From Nitrospinota bacterium (GTDB lineage Bacteria; Nitrospinota; Nitrospinia; JACRGO01), in NCBI GenBank assembly GCA_016212295.1, contig JACRGO010000073.1, positions 1-57,760 of the forward strand: a stretch of DNA of 57,760 nucleotides, written 5' to 3'. The notes under the pieces are model-generated. The model was given only the letters and a program-made list of their open reading frames with translations, searched no databases and was not told the origin of the DNA. Below, in pieces: positions 51,380 to 57,760 of this stretch. Within the stretch, counting starts at the first letter, position 1; every line of letters begins with the position of its first letter. The translations under genes and the position numbers were made by a program.

Positions 51380-51626
51380 GTAACCGTTCACGGTTTCAGG
51401 TTCAGGGTTCCAGGTTTTAGAAAACCCTGTATCCACGCTTATCTCCAAAACCCGCTTACCTATATGGATTTTCATTGAGCGCTGCTAAAAACAGGTTAAC
51501 CAACAGGTTCAATGTGGAGCGCCCTAAAAAAACCTTGTTGGGGCGAATAATCATTCGCCCTTACATTGCCGTGTTTGACGATCTTTCAACCCTGAACCCT
51601 GAACCTTAGACCCCGTGAACGGTTAC
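51380..51626. mobile_element. R2 MITE-like element, copy 2, with an extra inner hairpin
   Basis: A 247-bp element with perfect 14-bp terminal inverted repeats GTAACCGTTCACGG and CCGTGAACGGTTAC. The inner sequence (ATGGATTTTCATTGAGCG, TTCAATGTGGAGCGCCCTAA) matches copy 1. It carries an additional GGGGCGAATAATCATTCGCC hairpin absent from copy 1. No target duplication is visible (ATC left, ACC right). It fills most of the 51345-51664 gap; no gene is there. Confidence 0.8.
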
Positions 51627-51664
51627 ACCACCAGGACACAGAGAAAAATTGCGATCTTTGCGCC

Positions 51665-52669
51665 TCATTTCTTGTATCCAACTTGTTCCTCAAAAAGCGT
51701 TAATTGGCCAGCGCCCTCATGTTGGATTCGATATCCTCCTGTGTTTTCATTGGGAAGAGTTGCAGTGCTATCCGCAAAAACAGAAAGCGCCTCTCTCATA
51801 TTTGCCCTGCCTGTGGCTCGACTTTTGTGAAGCGGCCTTGCGCCTTGCTTAAGCAACTCCTGATTGCCTGTCGCGGTTTCCGGCATTCCTTCATAGACAG
51901 GCGCAAAAAGGGGAACTCCCATTTTCAAGGATTCACGGCCTGCCTCTATGCTTCCGCCCGTTGTTCTTGCCTCAATAAGAATCATCACATTTGACAATGC
52001 GCATATTGTTTTGTTGCGCTGCATGGCATTCCTTACGCTCCAGGGGATTCCCGGCAGGAATTCACTTACAACCGCGATTCTCCGCCAATCCCAAATATCC
52101 TTGAATTCCCGTTTAATATGGAATTTCAGTATCCCCTCGCAGAGGACAAGGGTGGTCGTTCCTACGCTTTCAAGCGCGGCGCGATGTGCCGCCATATCAA
52201 CGCCTGCCGCGTAACCGGAAATTATGTTTATCTCCCGCCGCGCAAGTTGTTCAGCGCAATCATAAGCCGTATCCAAACCCTTTTCCGATGCCTTGCGGGA
52301 ACCGCAAAATCCAGTGGAAGGCTTATTGAGCAAACCGGAGTTCCCAAGAACCATTAATAAAGGCGGCGCTTTTTTCCCAAACAGGGTCTTTAACCTTTGC
52401 GGATATTCATCATCAGTAACGGATATAACCTTGACGCCAATATCATTGAGCCGGTCCCAAAGTTCATCGACCTTGTTCTTATTCGCGGAATACTCCGATA
52501 CCTGCTTTTCATTAAGTATTCCTCTTAATAACCGTGGGTCACTGAAAAAATTGCCGGCAGATTTGCTTTTTTCCGTCAGGCGTTCGAGAATTGACATTGC
52601 CTTTGCAACCCCTACTCCTGGCGTTTCAAGAAGATGCAGCAGATGGTATGAAATATTGTCAGCAATCAT
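51665..52669 (-). CDS. DprA/Smf-like Rossmann-fold protein
   Basis: About 334 aa from the ATG at 52669; the ORF track starts at 52783 inside the preceding gene. An N-terminal helical region with HLLETPGVGVAKAMSILERL is HhH-like, then the DprA Rossmann core follows: STGFCGSRKASEKGLDTAYD, IISGYAAGVDMAAHRAALES and ARTTGGSIEAGRESLKMGVP. DprA normally loads RecA on incoming DNA, but this version is paired with a phosphoribosyltransferase, an arrangement found in predicted defence loci rather than competence. It overlaps that gene by about 11 bases. It has a C-terminal extension of about 60 residues. Confidence 0.85.
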   Translation of the reverse strand: MIADNISYHLLHLLETPGVGVAKAMSILERLTEKSKSAGNFFSDPRLLRGILNEKQVSEYSANKNKVDELWDRLNDIGVKVISVTDDEYPQRLKTLFGKKAPPLLMVLGNSGLLNKPSTGFCGSRKASEKGLDTAYDCAEQLARREINIISGYAAGVDMAAHRAALESVGTTTLVLCEGILKFHIKREFKDIWDWRRIAVVSEFLPGIPWSVRNAMQRNKTICALSNVMILIEARTTGGSIEAGRESLKMGVPLFAPVYEGMPETATGNQELLKQGARPLHKSRATGRANMREALSVFADSTATLPNENTGGYRIQHEGAGQLTLFEEQVGYKK

Positions 52670-52946
52670 TTTGAACCCGTGGAATGTTGTCGTCATTCCT
52701 GCATGTCTTTTCACAGGCCAGTCCGAAAACTTTTTCAGCGCCGGCCTCAAGCATCCGCATAGCGACGTAATTTGTTGAAACACCTGATTGATAAAGGTCT
52801 TCTATAAGAAGGACCGTCTGGCCTTTGAGGGCTTCCGGATCAACCATAATAGTTCCTTCAATGGTTGGTAGCTTATTCTCAAGCTTCATATCCTTAAGAC
52901 CGGCCCTTGCCCTAATTGTACTTACATCATGGCTCAAATTCGGCAT
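52659..52946 (-). CDS. Phosphoribosyltransferase, C-terminal fragment after an in-frame TAA
   Basis: 95 aa carrying the PRPP-binding loop GQTVLLIEDLYQSGVSTNYV and EAGAEKVFGLACEKTCRNDD. It is in the same frame as the preceding ORF and only two codons (RG) separate the TAA from its ATG. The upstream ORF ends within the first half of the same domain (MPSSSPDKAYDLPSYLAAKI), so the two ORFs are one gene interrupted by a stop. Alone it could not form a complete phosphoribosyltransferase. Confidence 0.7.
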   Translation of the reverse strand: MPNLSHDVSTIRARAGLKDMKLENKLPTIEGTIMVDPEALKGQTVLLIEDLYQSGVSTNYVAMRMLEAGAEKVFGLACEKTCRNDDNIPRVQNDC

Positions 52947-52952
52947 ACCACG

Positions 52953-53567
52953 TTATTCCGCTATTTTTGCAGCCAGATAGCTCGGCAAATCATAGGCTTT
53001 GTCCGGGCTCGATGAGGGCATTGCGACCACGCAAGTAGCTGAACTATAGCAGGTCATTTCTTCGAGAAATGCGCGACAGAGGGAACTAATGTCATTCGCT
53101 GCCGCATAAGTGTCCTCTGTTGGATTGCCGCTGTAAGGTTTTGCCCGTGTCCTGAGCATTCCTATCTCAGTCTGTGGTTTGGCTGGATTCCCGTCTTCTC
53201 TGTCATAATCCAGTGCAAAAGAAAGGGCAAGACAATCTCTATTAGCGATATATTGACCGATAAGCTTCAACCAGTCTTGTACCTTCTCAAGCATATCAGG
53301 ATTCGTTTCTACATTTTTAAGAAAAGTATATCCTCTACCGTCCTTACTTTTTCTAATGCCAATATGAGGAACATCGCACATGGATTCAAATGCATTGCCA
53401 AGAGTTTCCGTGAAAGGGAGAACCAGGGACCAATCATCCGAAGACGCCGGTTCATGTAATGACTCAGGCCATTCTACCGACAACTTCATCCTACGCGGCC
53501 GCCATGTAATCATTTCCTGTACTCTGGCTTTAGTTATGGCTTCCTGCCGGGGTTTTGCTATCGGCAT
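52953..53567 (-). CDS. Phosphoribosyltransferase-type defence protein, N-terminal part, ends at a premature TAA
   Basis: 204 aa. AGAGGGAAG precedes the ATG. The N-terminal 150 residues are an unclassified region (MITWRPRRMKLSVEWPESLH, VPHIGIRKSKDGRGYTFLKN). The last 30 residues are the first strand and helix of a ComF-like phosphoribosyltransferase (ATCVVAMPSSSPDKAYDLPS). The frame continues past GAA-TAA-CGT into the next ORF, so a single change such as AAA to TAA is the simplest cause. With DprA it forms a two-gene module between tolC-2 and the nucleotidyltransferase-like gene. Confidence 0.7.
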   Translation of the reverse strand: MPIAKPRQEAITKARVQEMITWRPRRMKLSVEWPESLHEPASSDDWSLVLPFTETLGNAFESMCDVPHIGIRKSKDGRGYTFLKNVETNPDMLEKVQDWLKLIGQYIANRDCLALSFALDYDREDGNPAKPQTEIGMLRTRAKPYSGNPTEDTYAAANDISSLCRAFLEEMTCYSSATCVVAMPSSSPDKAYDLPSYLAAKIAE

Positions 53568-53592
53568 ATTCTTCCCTCTGCACTATATGAAA

Positions 53593-53883
53593 TCAATTTT
53601 CGATATTACAGTCATCAAGCCTTTCTGATATATTCATTCCTGAAAGAGACTCTCGAAAAAACTCCCCAAAAGAGGTCGCAGTCTGACACTCCTCCAGGGT
53701 GCAATCTTTATCACACGCTTCCCGTACTTTAGGCTCTAAAATTCCCAAAAAATGTGGGTAAAGATTAGCTCTCAAGAGGGGAATTATTAGTGTATGCTCT
53801 ATTTTGGACCTGTTAATAATTGCGTCCCAACCGTCCTTTCCAGATCGGCCATGGCCTGGTTCTGGTCTCTTACGTGCTCCCAA
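53593..53883 (-). CDS. Possible small ORF or gene remnant upstream of the phosphoribosyltransferase
   Basis: The ORF track protein of 96 aa overlaps the end of tolC-2, so its first third is probably spurious. The plausible part starts near residue 35 (LLRANLYPHFLGILEPKVRE) and ends RLDDCNIEN, with three cysteines. It ends 25 bp before the phosphoribosyltransferase gene. No good start or ribosome binding site and no family recognised. It may be a fragment left when the module inserted behind tolC-2. Confidence 0.25.
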   Translation of the reverse strand: MGARKRPEPGHGRSGKDGWDAIINRSKIEHTLIIPLLRANLYPHFLGILEPKVREACDKDCTLEECQTATSFGEFFRESLSGMNISERLDDCNIEN

Positions 53884-55364
53884 TAATGAAGATTATATTC
53901 CAGCCAGATTTCCTGGGCGTCAAGGACATTCAGGAAATCGCCTTTCCCTGCCTGGTAGTCGGCCTTGGCCGCCTCCAAGCTGTTCCAGGCCAGGGGCAGC
54001 AAGGACTTTTGATACAGGGCGGCGTTCCTTTTCGCGGTGTCAAGACGGAACGTGAGGTCCTTCAACTCGAAACGAAGCTTGTCCTTTTGGGCCTCCAGTT
54101 CTTTTTGCATGGATTGATACATCTGCCGCGCCTCCCTCACGTAAGCGTCATTCATGCCGAACCAGAAGGGCGTCTCTGTTTCAGGCTTCATGGCCTTTAA
54201 CTCGGGCTTTTCGTCCATTTCAACCATTTCCACCTTCCTGCCCTCAATGTAGTTGTATCCCAGTGTGAAATCAGGAAAGAATTCCTTTTCCGCCATTGTG
54301 ATGGCTATGTTGGATTTTTCTATTTCCAATCGCAGGACCCTGAGCTCCTGCCGTCTCTTCAAACCAAGATCCGTCATATCCTGGAGCGATAGTGGCGTGT
54401 CATGCAATTCCGCCTCCTTCCTTGGACCCAATGCGGTTTGGGGAGGCAGGTTCAGGAATTTATTCAATCTGGCGGCCACGGTATCCCTGGATGCCCTCCA
54501 GGTAACCAGGTCGGTTTCCAGCTTGGCGGTCCTTGTCTGGACCTTCAACACATCGCTGTATCCCACGAGGCCGGAGTCGTATTTAATGTAAGCGATCTTT
54601 TCCAGTTGCTTGAGGAGTTGTAAATTTTCTTCCGCTGTCCTGATGGCGTGCCCGGAATAAAGGAGTTCATAATAGGCGTTCTTAATGTCGGCTATAAGGT
54701 CCCTCAAGGCGACAAAATAATTCTCGCTGGCGATCTCCACCTCCTTTGCCGCCATGTCCCCTTTCAAGGCAACGACGCCGGGGAAGGGGAATTTTTTTTG
54801 AATCGATTCCATGCCGCCGGACATGGACCCTTGGGCCATGCCGGTTTCATTTATGAATGCCTGGTATTGGCCGAGGAGATTATCCAGACGGGTGGCCTGC
54901 GAATATTCCTCCAGGGACGCTTCCATCTGTTTTTTGGCGCCAGCCAGTCCAGGGTTTCTTTCAAAGGCCGCGGCGATCAGGATATCCAGGTCGATTTGCC
55001 CCTTTAGGAGATCAAGTATCTGGTCCGTTTTGGCCGCTTCCCGTATCTTTTTAGCCGGAGGACTTTTGAAGTCGAAAAACTCTTGCTCACCCGCGCCGCT
55101 TGCTATGGAGTCCTCCCATCCTTTTTTTTCCGCGTTCAGTTTTTCCTCAAGGAGCTTTAGCTCAGGGGCCGCCTGCTCCTGCAGGGCCGCGCCGCTTTTG
55201 GCCGCCTCTTCCGGCGACCCGGCCACGTTCTGTTCGTAATAGTCAGGGGCCTTGTAGGACTCGAACTCCTTCCGCATGCCGCCATAATCCGCGCCTTGCG
55301 CAACGATAATGGGGAAAAACGCAAGAGCGGACATCACGGTTATTAATCTTCTATGAATTTTCAT
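53799..55364 (-). CDS. TolC-family outer-membrane efflux channel (second copy)
   Basis: A 521-aa protein with signal peptide MKIHRRLITVMSALAFFPII. A long polar N-terminal extension (about 25-120, Ala/Glu-rich coiled coil) precedes the two outer-membrane efflux repeats (about 125-510): LIAAAFERNPGLAGAKKQME, FPFPGVVALKGDMAAKE, and a final YQAGKGDFLNVLDAQEIWLE. CusC-like channels share this pattern. No lipid-attachment Cys is evident. It is the second TolC gene in the locus and is quite different in sequence from the first, so they may serve different substrates or assemble with different pumps. Confidence 0.9.
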   Translation of the reverse strand: MKIHRRLITVMSALAFFPIIVAQGADYGGMRKEFESYKAPDYYEQNVAGSPEEAAKSGAALQEQAAPELKLLEEKLNAEKKGWEDSIASGAGEQEFFDFKSPPAKKIREAAKTDQILDLLKGQIDLDILIAAAFERNPGLAGAKKQMEASLEEYSQATRLDNLLGQYQAFINETGMAQGSMSGGMESIQKKFPFPGVVALKGDMAAKEVEIASENYFVALRDLIADIKNAYYELLYSGHAIRTAEENLQLLKQLEKIAYIKYDSGLVGYSDVLKVQTRTAKLETDLVTWRASRDTVAARLNKFLNLPPQTALGPRKEAELHDTPLSLQDMTDLGLKRRQELRVLRLEIEKSNIAITMAEKEFFPDFTLGYNYIEGRKVEMVEMDEKPELKAMKPETETPFWFGMNDAYVREARQMYQSMQKELEAQKDKLRFELKDLTFRLDTAKRNAALYQKSLLPLAWNSLEAAKADYQAGKGDFLNVLDAQEIWLEYNLHYWEHVRDQNQAMADLERTVGTQLLTGPK

Positions 55365-55438
55365 TCTTAATTCAGGCAGTGGCTTTAAAAAAGTTATTAT
55401 TTAGCCGCGGATTAACGCGGATTTTCACGGATAAATTC

Positions 55439-55831
55439 TTATTTTTTTCTGGAATTATCAAAGATAAATCTCTTGAATTCCGGTTTTTTCCCGAAGTTTA
55501 ATAATAGCCCAATTTCAATGGGAGTTGCTTTCAAATAATTTAACAATTGCGCTTCATGCATGGTGTCAATGGAACGAGCTGCTTTTAATTCAATTATTAC
55601 CGAATGGTTGACAATGAGGTCAGCTCTAAAATTTCCTATAATATTCCCGCGAAAAGATACTGAAATTTCTTTTTGGGTTTCCACGTCCAACCCATATTCC
55701 TTTAAAGCAATGCACATAGCCTTCTCATAGATGGATTCAAGAAAGCCATGGCCAAGTTCATTGTAAACTTCATAAAAGCACTTGAGAATTATTTCCGTTG
55801 TTTCCTTTTCTTGAAGTTTATCTGCGTTCAT
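55439..55831 (-). CDS. GxxExxY family protein
   Basis: About 130 aa from the ATG at 55831 (MNADKLQEKETTEII); the ORF track start at 55882 lies in tolC-1. The signature LGHGFLESIYEKAM gives GxxExxY, and the PD-(D/E)xK-like core follows: NFRADLIVNHSVIIELKAAR (D...ExK) with LLNYLKATPIEIGLLLNFG. These proteins are nuclease-like and of unknown function, often spread near ACGCGGAT-type repeats. Here the gene overlaps the tolC-1 end by about 14 bases and sits between the two tolC genes, so it looks inserted. Confidence 0.88.
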   Translation of the reverse strand: MNADKLQEKETTEIILKCFYEVYNELGHGFLESIYEKAMCIALKEYGLDVETQKEISVSFRGNIIGNFRADLIVNHSVIIELKAARSIDTMHEAQLLNYLKATPIEIGLLLNFGKKPEFKRFIFDNSRKK

Positions 55832-57215
55832 CTGCGTTAATCCGCGGCTCCTTAATTGAGTCTGCGTCAAGGCTGACGCCAACCAGCTTCTCCATCCGCG
55901 CTATCCCCTGGTGGAAATCCGCCAGGACGCGCTGCTGGGCCAGGTTGAAATTGAGCCACACGCTCTGGGTCTCCAAAAGGCCGGAAAAACTCCCCTTCTT
56001 GTCCTTGTACCAAGCCTCCGCGGTTTCCATTGACTGCGCAGCCTGTGGAATCAGCGAGTCCTTGTAAAGGCGCACCAGCCGGTCCGAGTTCTTCAATTTA
56101 AAATAAGCGGTCTTGATGGCGGAGAAGGTCTCGTTCTCCAGCGCCTTTTTGTCGTGGACCGCCGCCTCTTGCCTCAATTTCGCCTCATCGACCCTGGCCC
56201 GGTTCTTTCCAACCCATATCGGGAGGCTCACTCCGAAATTGAAGGTGTAGGCGTCCTTTGGGCCGCCTCCGCCCATTCCGCCCCCTGCTCCTGTGGTCTC
56301 ATTTCCCATGTCCATGTAATCAAATCCCAACTGGAAGTTAGGGAGATATTCCTTTTTGGCCAAGTCCAGTTCCTTTCCGGCCATTTCGATTTTTACTTCG
56401 GAACCGGCCAATTCCTGCTGATGCGCCTTGGCCAGATCGTAAAGCCGGGCCAACGAGTAATCAAAGGGCCTGAACTCCAATTCTCCCGGCCTTCCCAAGG
56501 GAGATTCCGTGGACCGGTTCAGGATTGAGTTGATCCTGGCGGCCTGCGTTTCCCTTAGCTCCGTGAGGAGGACCAGATCATAGGAAAGCTGCGCGAGTTG
56601 GGACTGGGCCTTGAACACGTCGTTCAGAGTCGTGCCGTCAACTGAATAATCCGTTTCGCCTATCCTAGCCAGATGCTCCGCCAAGTCCTTGTTCTTTCTG
56701 GTGATCTCAATCGCCTTGTCCACGTAACACAGTTCGTAATAAGCGTCTTTCAGCTCCACGATGACGTCGCGTGTTTCTTTCTCGAAATCGATTTGGGCCA
56801 TCCTGGCCTCCTTTTCCACGATGTCGCCCTTGAGAGAAAGCTTGCCGGGAAATGGGATTTCCTGCATGACCCCGAAACTCTGAGTTTCCCTTCCTTCCAT
56901 TTTTTTTATGAAGCGGGTGTACTGGAGCACGGGGTCCTCGTAGGCCGTTACTTGGGGATATTTCTCGATCACCGCCTCCCATCTTTTCTTGGCAGCCTTG
57001 AGCTTAGGATTGTTTTGAAACGCTACGGCGATCAACGTTTTAAGGTCCGCGCTTGAGGACAAATCCGGGGACGCGGAGCCTGTAGCCGCGGTGCTATCCT
57101 CCTTGGGAGCGGCCCAGGCCAAGGTCCCAAAGGACAGGGACAAGGCCGTCAGGAGAATAAGCGGATGAATAATGTACTTAACGCTCCGGCGATTTTTTTC
57201 CACCACGGATTTCAC
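55818..57215 (-). CDS. TolC-family outer-membrane efflux channel (first copy)
   Basis: A 465-aa protein. A signal segment (about 14-36, YIIHPLILLTALSLSFGTLA) leads to two outer-membrane efflux repeats: LIAVAFQNNPKLKAAKKRWE, MQEIPFPGKLSLKGDIVEKE, and QSVWLNFNLAQQRVLADFHQ near the end. A Gly/Met-rich loop (GAGGGMGGGG) is inserted near residue 310. The last eleven residues (KEPRINADERR) are encoded by the start of an ACGCAGAT-type repeat that also supplies the GxxExxY start, so the natural C-terminus was remodelled. It probably forms the exit duct for CusBA. Confidence 0.9.
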   Translation of the reverse strand: MKSVVEKNRRSVKYIIHPLILLTALSLSFGTLAWAAPKEDSTAATGSASPDLSSSADLKTLIAVAFQNNPKLKAAKKRWEAVIEKYPQVTAYEDPVLQYTRFIKKMEGRETQSFGVMQEIPFPGKLSLKGDIVEKEARMAQIDFEKETRDVIVELKDAYYELCYVDKAIEITRKNKDLAEHLARIGETDYSVDGTTLNDVFKAQSQLAQLSYDLVLLTELRETQAARINSILNRSTESPLGRPGELEFRPFDYSLARLYDLAKAHQQELAGSEVKIEMAGKELDLAKKEYLPNFQLGFDYMDMGNETTGAGGGMGGGGPKDAYTFNFGVSLPIWVGKNRARVDEAKLRQEAAVHDKKALENETFSAIKTAYFKLKNSDRLVRLYKDSLIPQAAQSMETAEAWYKDKKGSFSGLLETQSVWLNFNLAQQRVLADFHQGIARMEKLVGVSLDADSIKEPRINADERR

Positions 57216-57350
57216 GGATCAAAAAATTAAAAGAGAGTAACATTTTATATGATATTCCCATTTTTCCCGGGAACCAATTTTTTTTTGAACGCCGGGACCG
57301 TTGCCGGTCCCGGCGCACTCGAACCTTTTTATCACGATCCGCGGGGCAAA

Positions 57351-57626
57351 TCAATGTTTGTGCCCCTGATGGCCGCCGCTTTCGCTTTCCGGATCAATCA
57401 GCTTGCCTCCCTTAAAGCCCTTTCCCGCCGCGCTTTTCCCGAGGCGGGTGATCTTTTGGACCTTAATGGTCTTGTCCTTTACCTTCCCCTCAATCCGGAC
57501 CGGGTAGGTAAATTGTTCACGAAGTTGTTTCTGGTCCACTCCCTGAAGCTCGTAAACCGATTTTCCGTCTTCAGTGATGAAGACGATATGCTCCTCCTTG
57601 CTGTCTATATGCTCAGGGAATAACAT
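57351..57626 (-). CDS. Small hypothetical protein with His-rich tail
   Basis: A 91-aa soluble protein: an N-terminal beta-rich part (EHIVFITEDGKSVYELQGVD, VRIEGKVKDKTIKVQKITRL) and a tail ending SGGHQGHKH that could bind metal. It is the first complete gene of the cus-like locus. AGGAGG lies seven bases before another ATG at 57633, whose frame ends after six codons (MSYVIP) and overlaps this start, so a coupled leader peptide or a displaced start is possible. The small-domain pattern resembles short metal-resistance accessory proteins, but no family is recognised. Confidence 0.6.
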   Translation of the reverse strand: MLFPEHIDSKEEHIVFITEDGKSVYELQGVDQKQLREQFTYPVRIEGKVKDKTIKVQKITRLGKSAAGKGFKGGKLIDPESESGGHQGHKH

Positions 57627-57661
57627 ACGACATAATACACCTCCTCGCCACAGGGTTGATT

Positions 57662-57760
57662 TTATTGAAAAAGACTCATCTGGCCAGGGCCTACCCCCCT
57701 GAGAGCCTTGAGATAATGCCCGTCTTCCAGCCTTTTTATCGCCTTTTGGACTATTTCTTC
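57662..57760 (-). CDS. C-terminal end of a gene continuing beyond the window
   Basis: The minus strand has an open frame from the window edge to TAA at 57662-57664: EEIVQKAIKRLEDGHYLKAL, then RGVGPGQMSLFQ. It is helical and charged. The stop is 35 bp before the start of the His-tailed gene, so it probably belongs to the same operon. The family cannot be judged from 32 residues. Confidence 0.45.
   Translation of the reverse strand, partial: EEIVQKAIKRLEDGHYLKALRGVGPGQMSLFQ

Overview
The window is about 57.8 kb of a diderm bacterial chromosome. Inner- and outer-membrane systems (type IVa pilus alignment complex, TolC-type channels, RND efflux, outer-membrane barrels), MurE with a DNPR motif (meso-diaminopimelate peptidoglycan) and MreD/PBP2 point to a rod-shaped Gram-negative cell. 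Intergenic spaces are full of short nested palindromic repeats (CAAAT-rich, CCCCCTT-rich, ACGCGGAT-type), a style common in environmental Nitrospinota/Nitrospirota/Desulfobacterota-like genomes. I cannot name the taxon from sequence alone. TGA is used as a normal stop, for example at the pilN/pilO ATGA overlap.

Layout. 0.4-0.9 kb: three very small ORFs. 0.9-8.9 kb (minus): a hybrid histidine kinase, then batE, batD and batC without batA/batB, then a LysR regulator. All four junctions in this stretch carry a copy of one repeat (R1), and one copy is split by a 190-bp element (R2) with an 8-bp target duplication. 9.3-13.2 kb (plus): a secreted YdjY-like protein, an outer-membrane barrel, murE, a 53-aa membrane protein and a cupin. 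13.3-17.4 kb (minus): a pseudo-receiver/TPR protein, PBP2 and MreD. 17.6-21.4 kb (plus): a secreted double RCC1-propeller protein and a barrel protein. 21.5-29.5 kb (minus): pilM-N-O, an inverted toxin-antitoxin pair, then a DUF3352-like/PilP fusion and pilQ. 29.9-37.6 kb: glycosyltransferase, a broken four-helix-bundle gene, mazG, a histone-deacetylase-like enzyme, secA and an M23 peptidase.

37.8-57.6 kb is a 20-kb, all-minus-strand copper/silver efflux (cus-like) locus. In transcription order it reads: His-tailed small protein, tolC-1, GxxExxY gene, tolC-2, [unknown ORF, phosphoribosyltransferase, DprA-like], nucleotidyltransferase-like gene, cusB, [Mod, ImmA/IrrE peptidase, truncated PIN, Res, truncated paralogue, ORF6N, membrane protein], cusA. 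The metal-efflux operon therefore appears split by two defence-type modules. The second is a type III-like restriction-modification set that carries an ImmA/IrrE-PIN pair between Mod and Res with ATGA overlaps.

Two genes in these modules are each cut by one in-frame stop: TGA in mod and TAA in the phosphoribosyltransferase. The reading frame and the family sequence continue beyond each stop. The modules may be decaying, phase-variable by mutation, or affected by assembly error. The most unusual items are the embedded defence modules with their paired nonsense codons, the modular repeat families, the A-B-A'-B' interleaved inverted repeat at 32.1-32.3 kb, and the DUF3352-PilP fusion.
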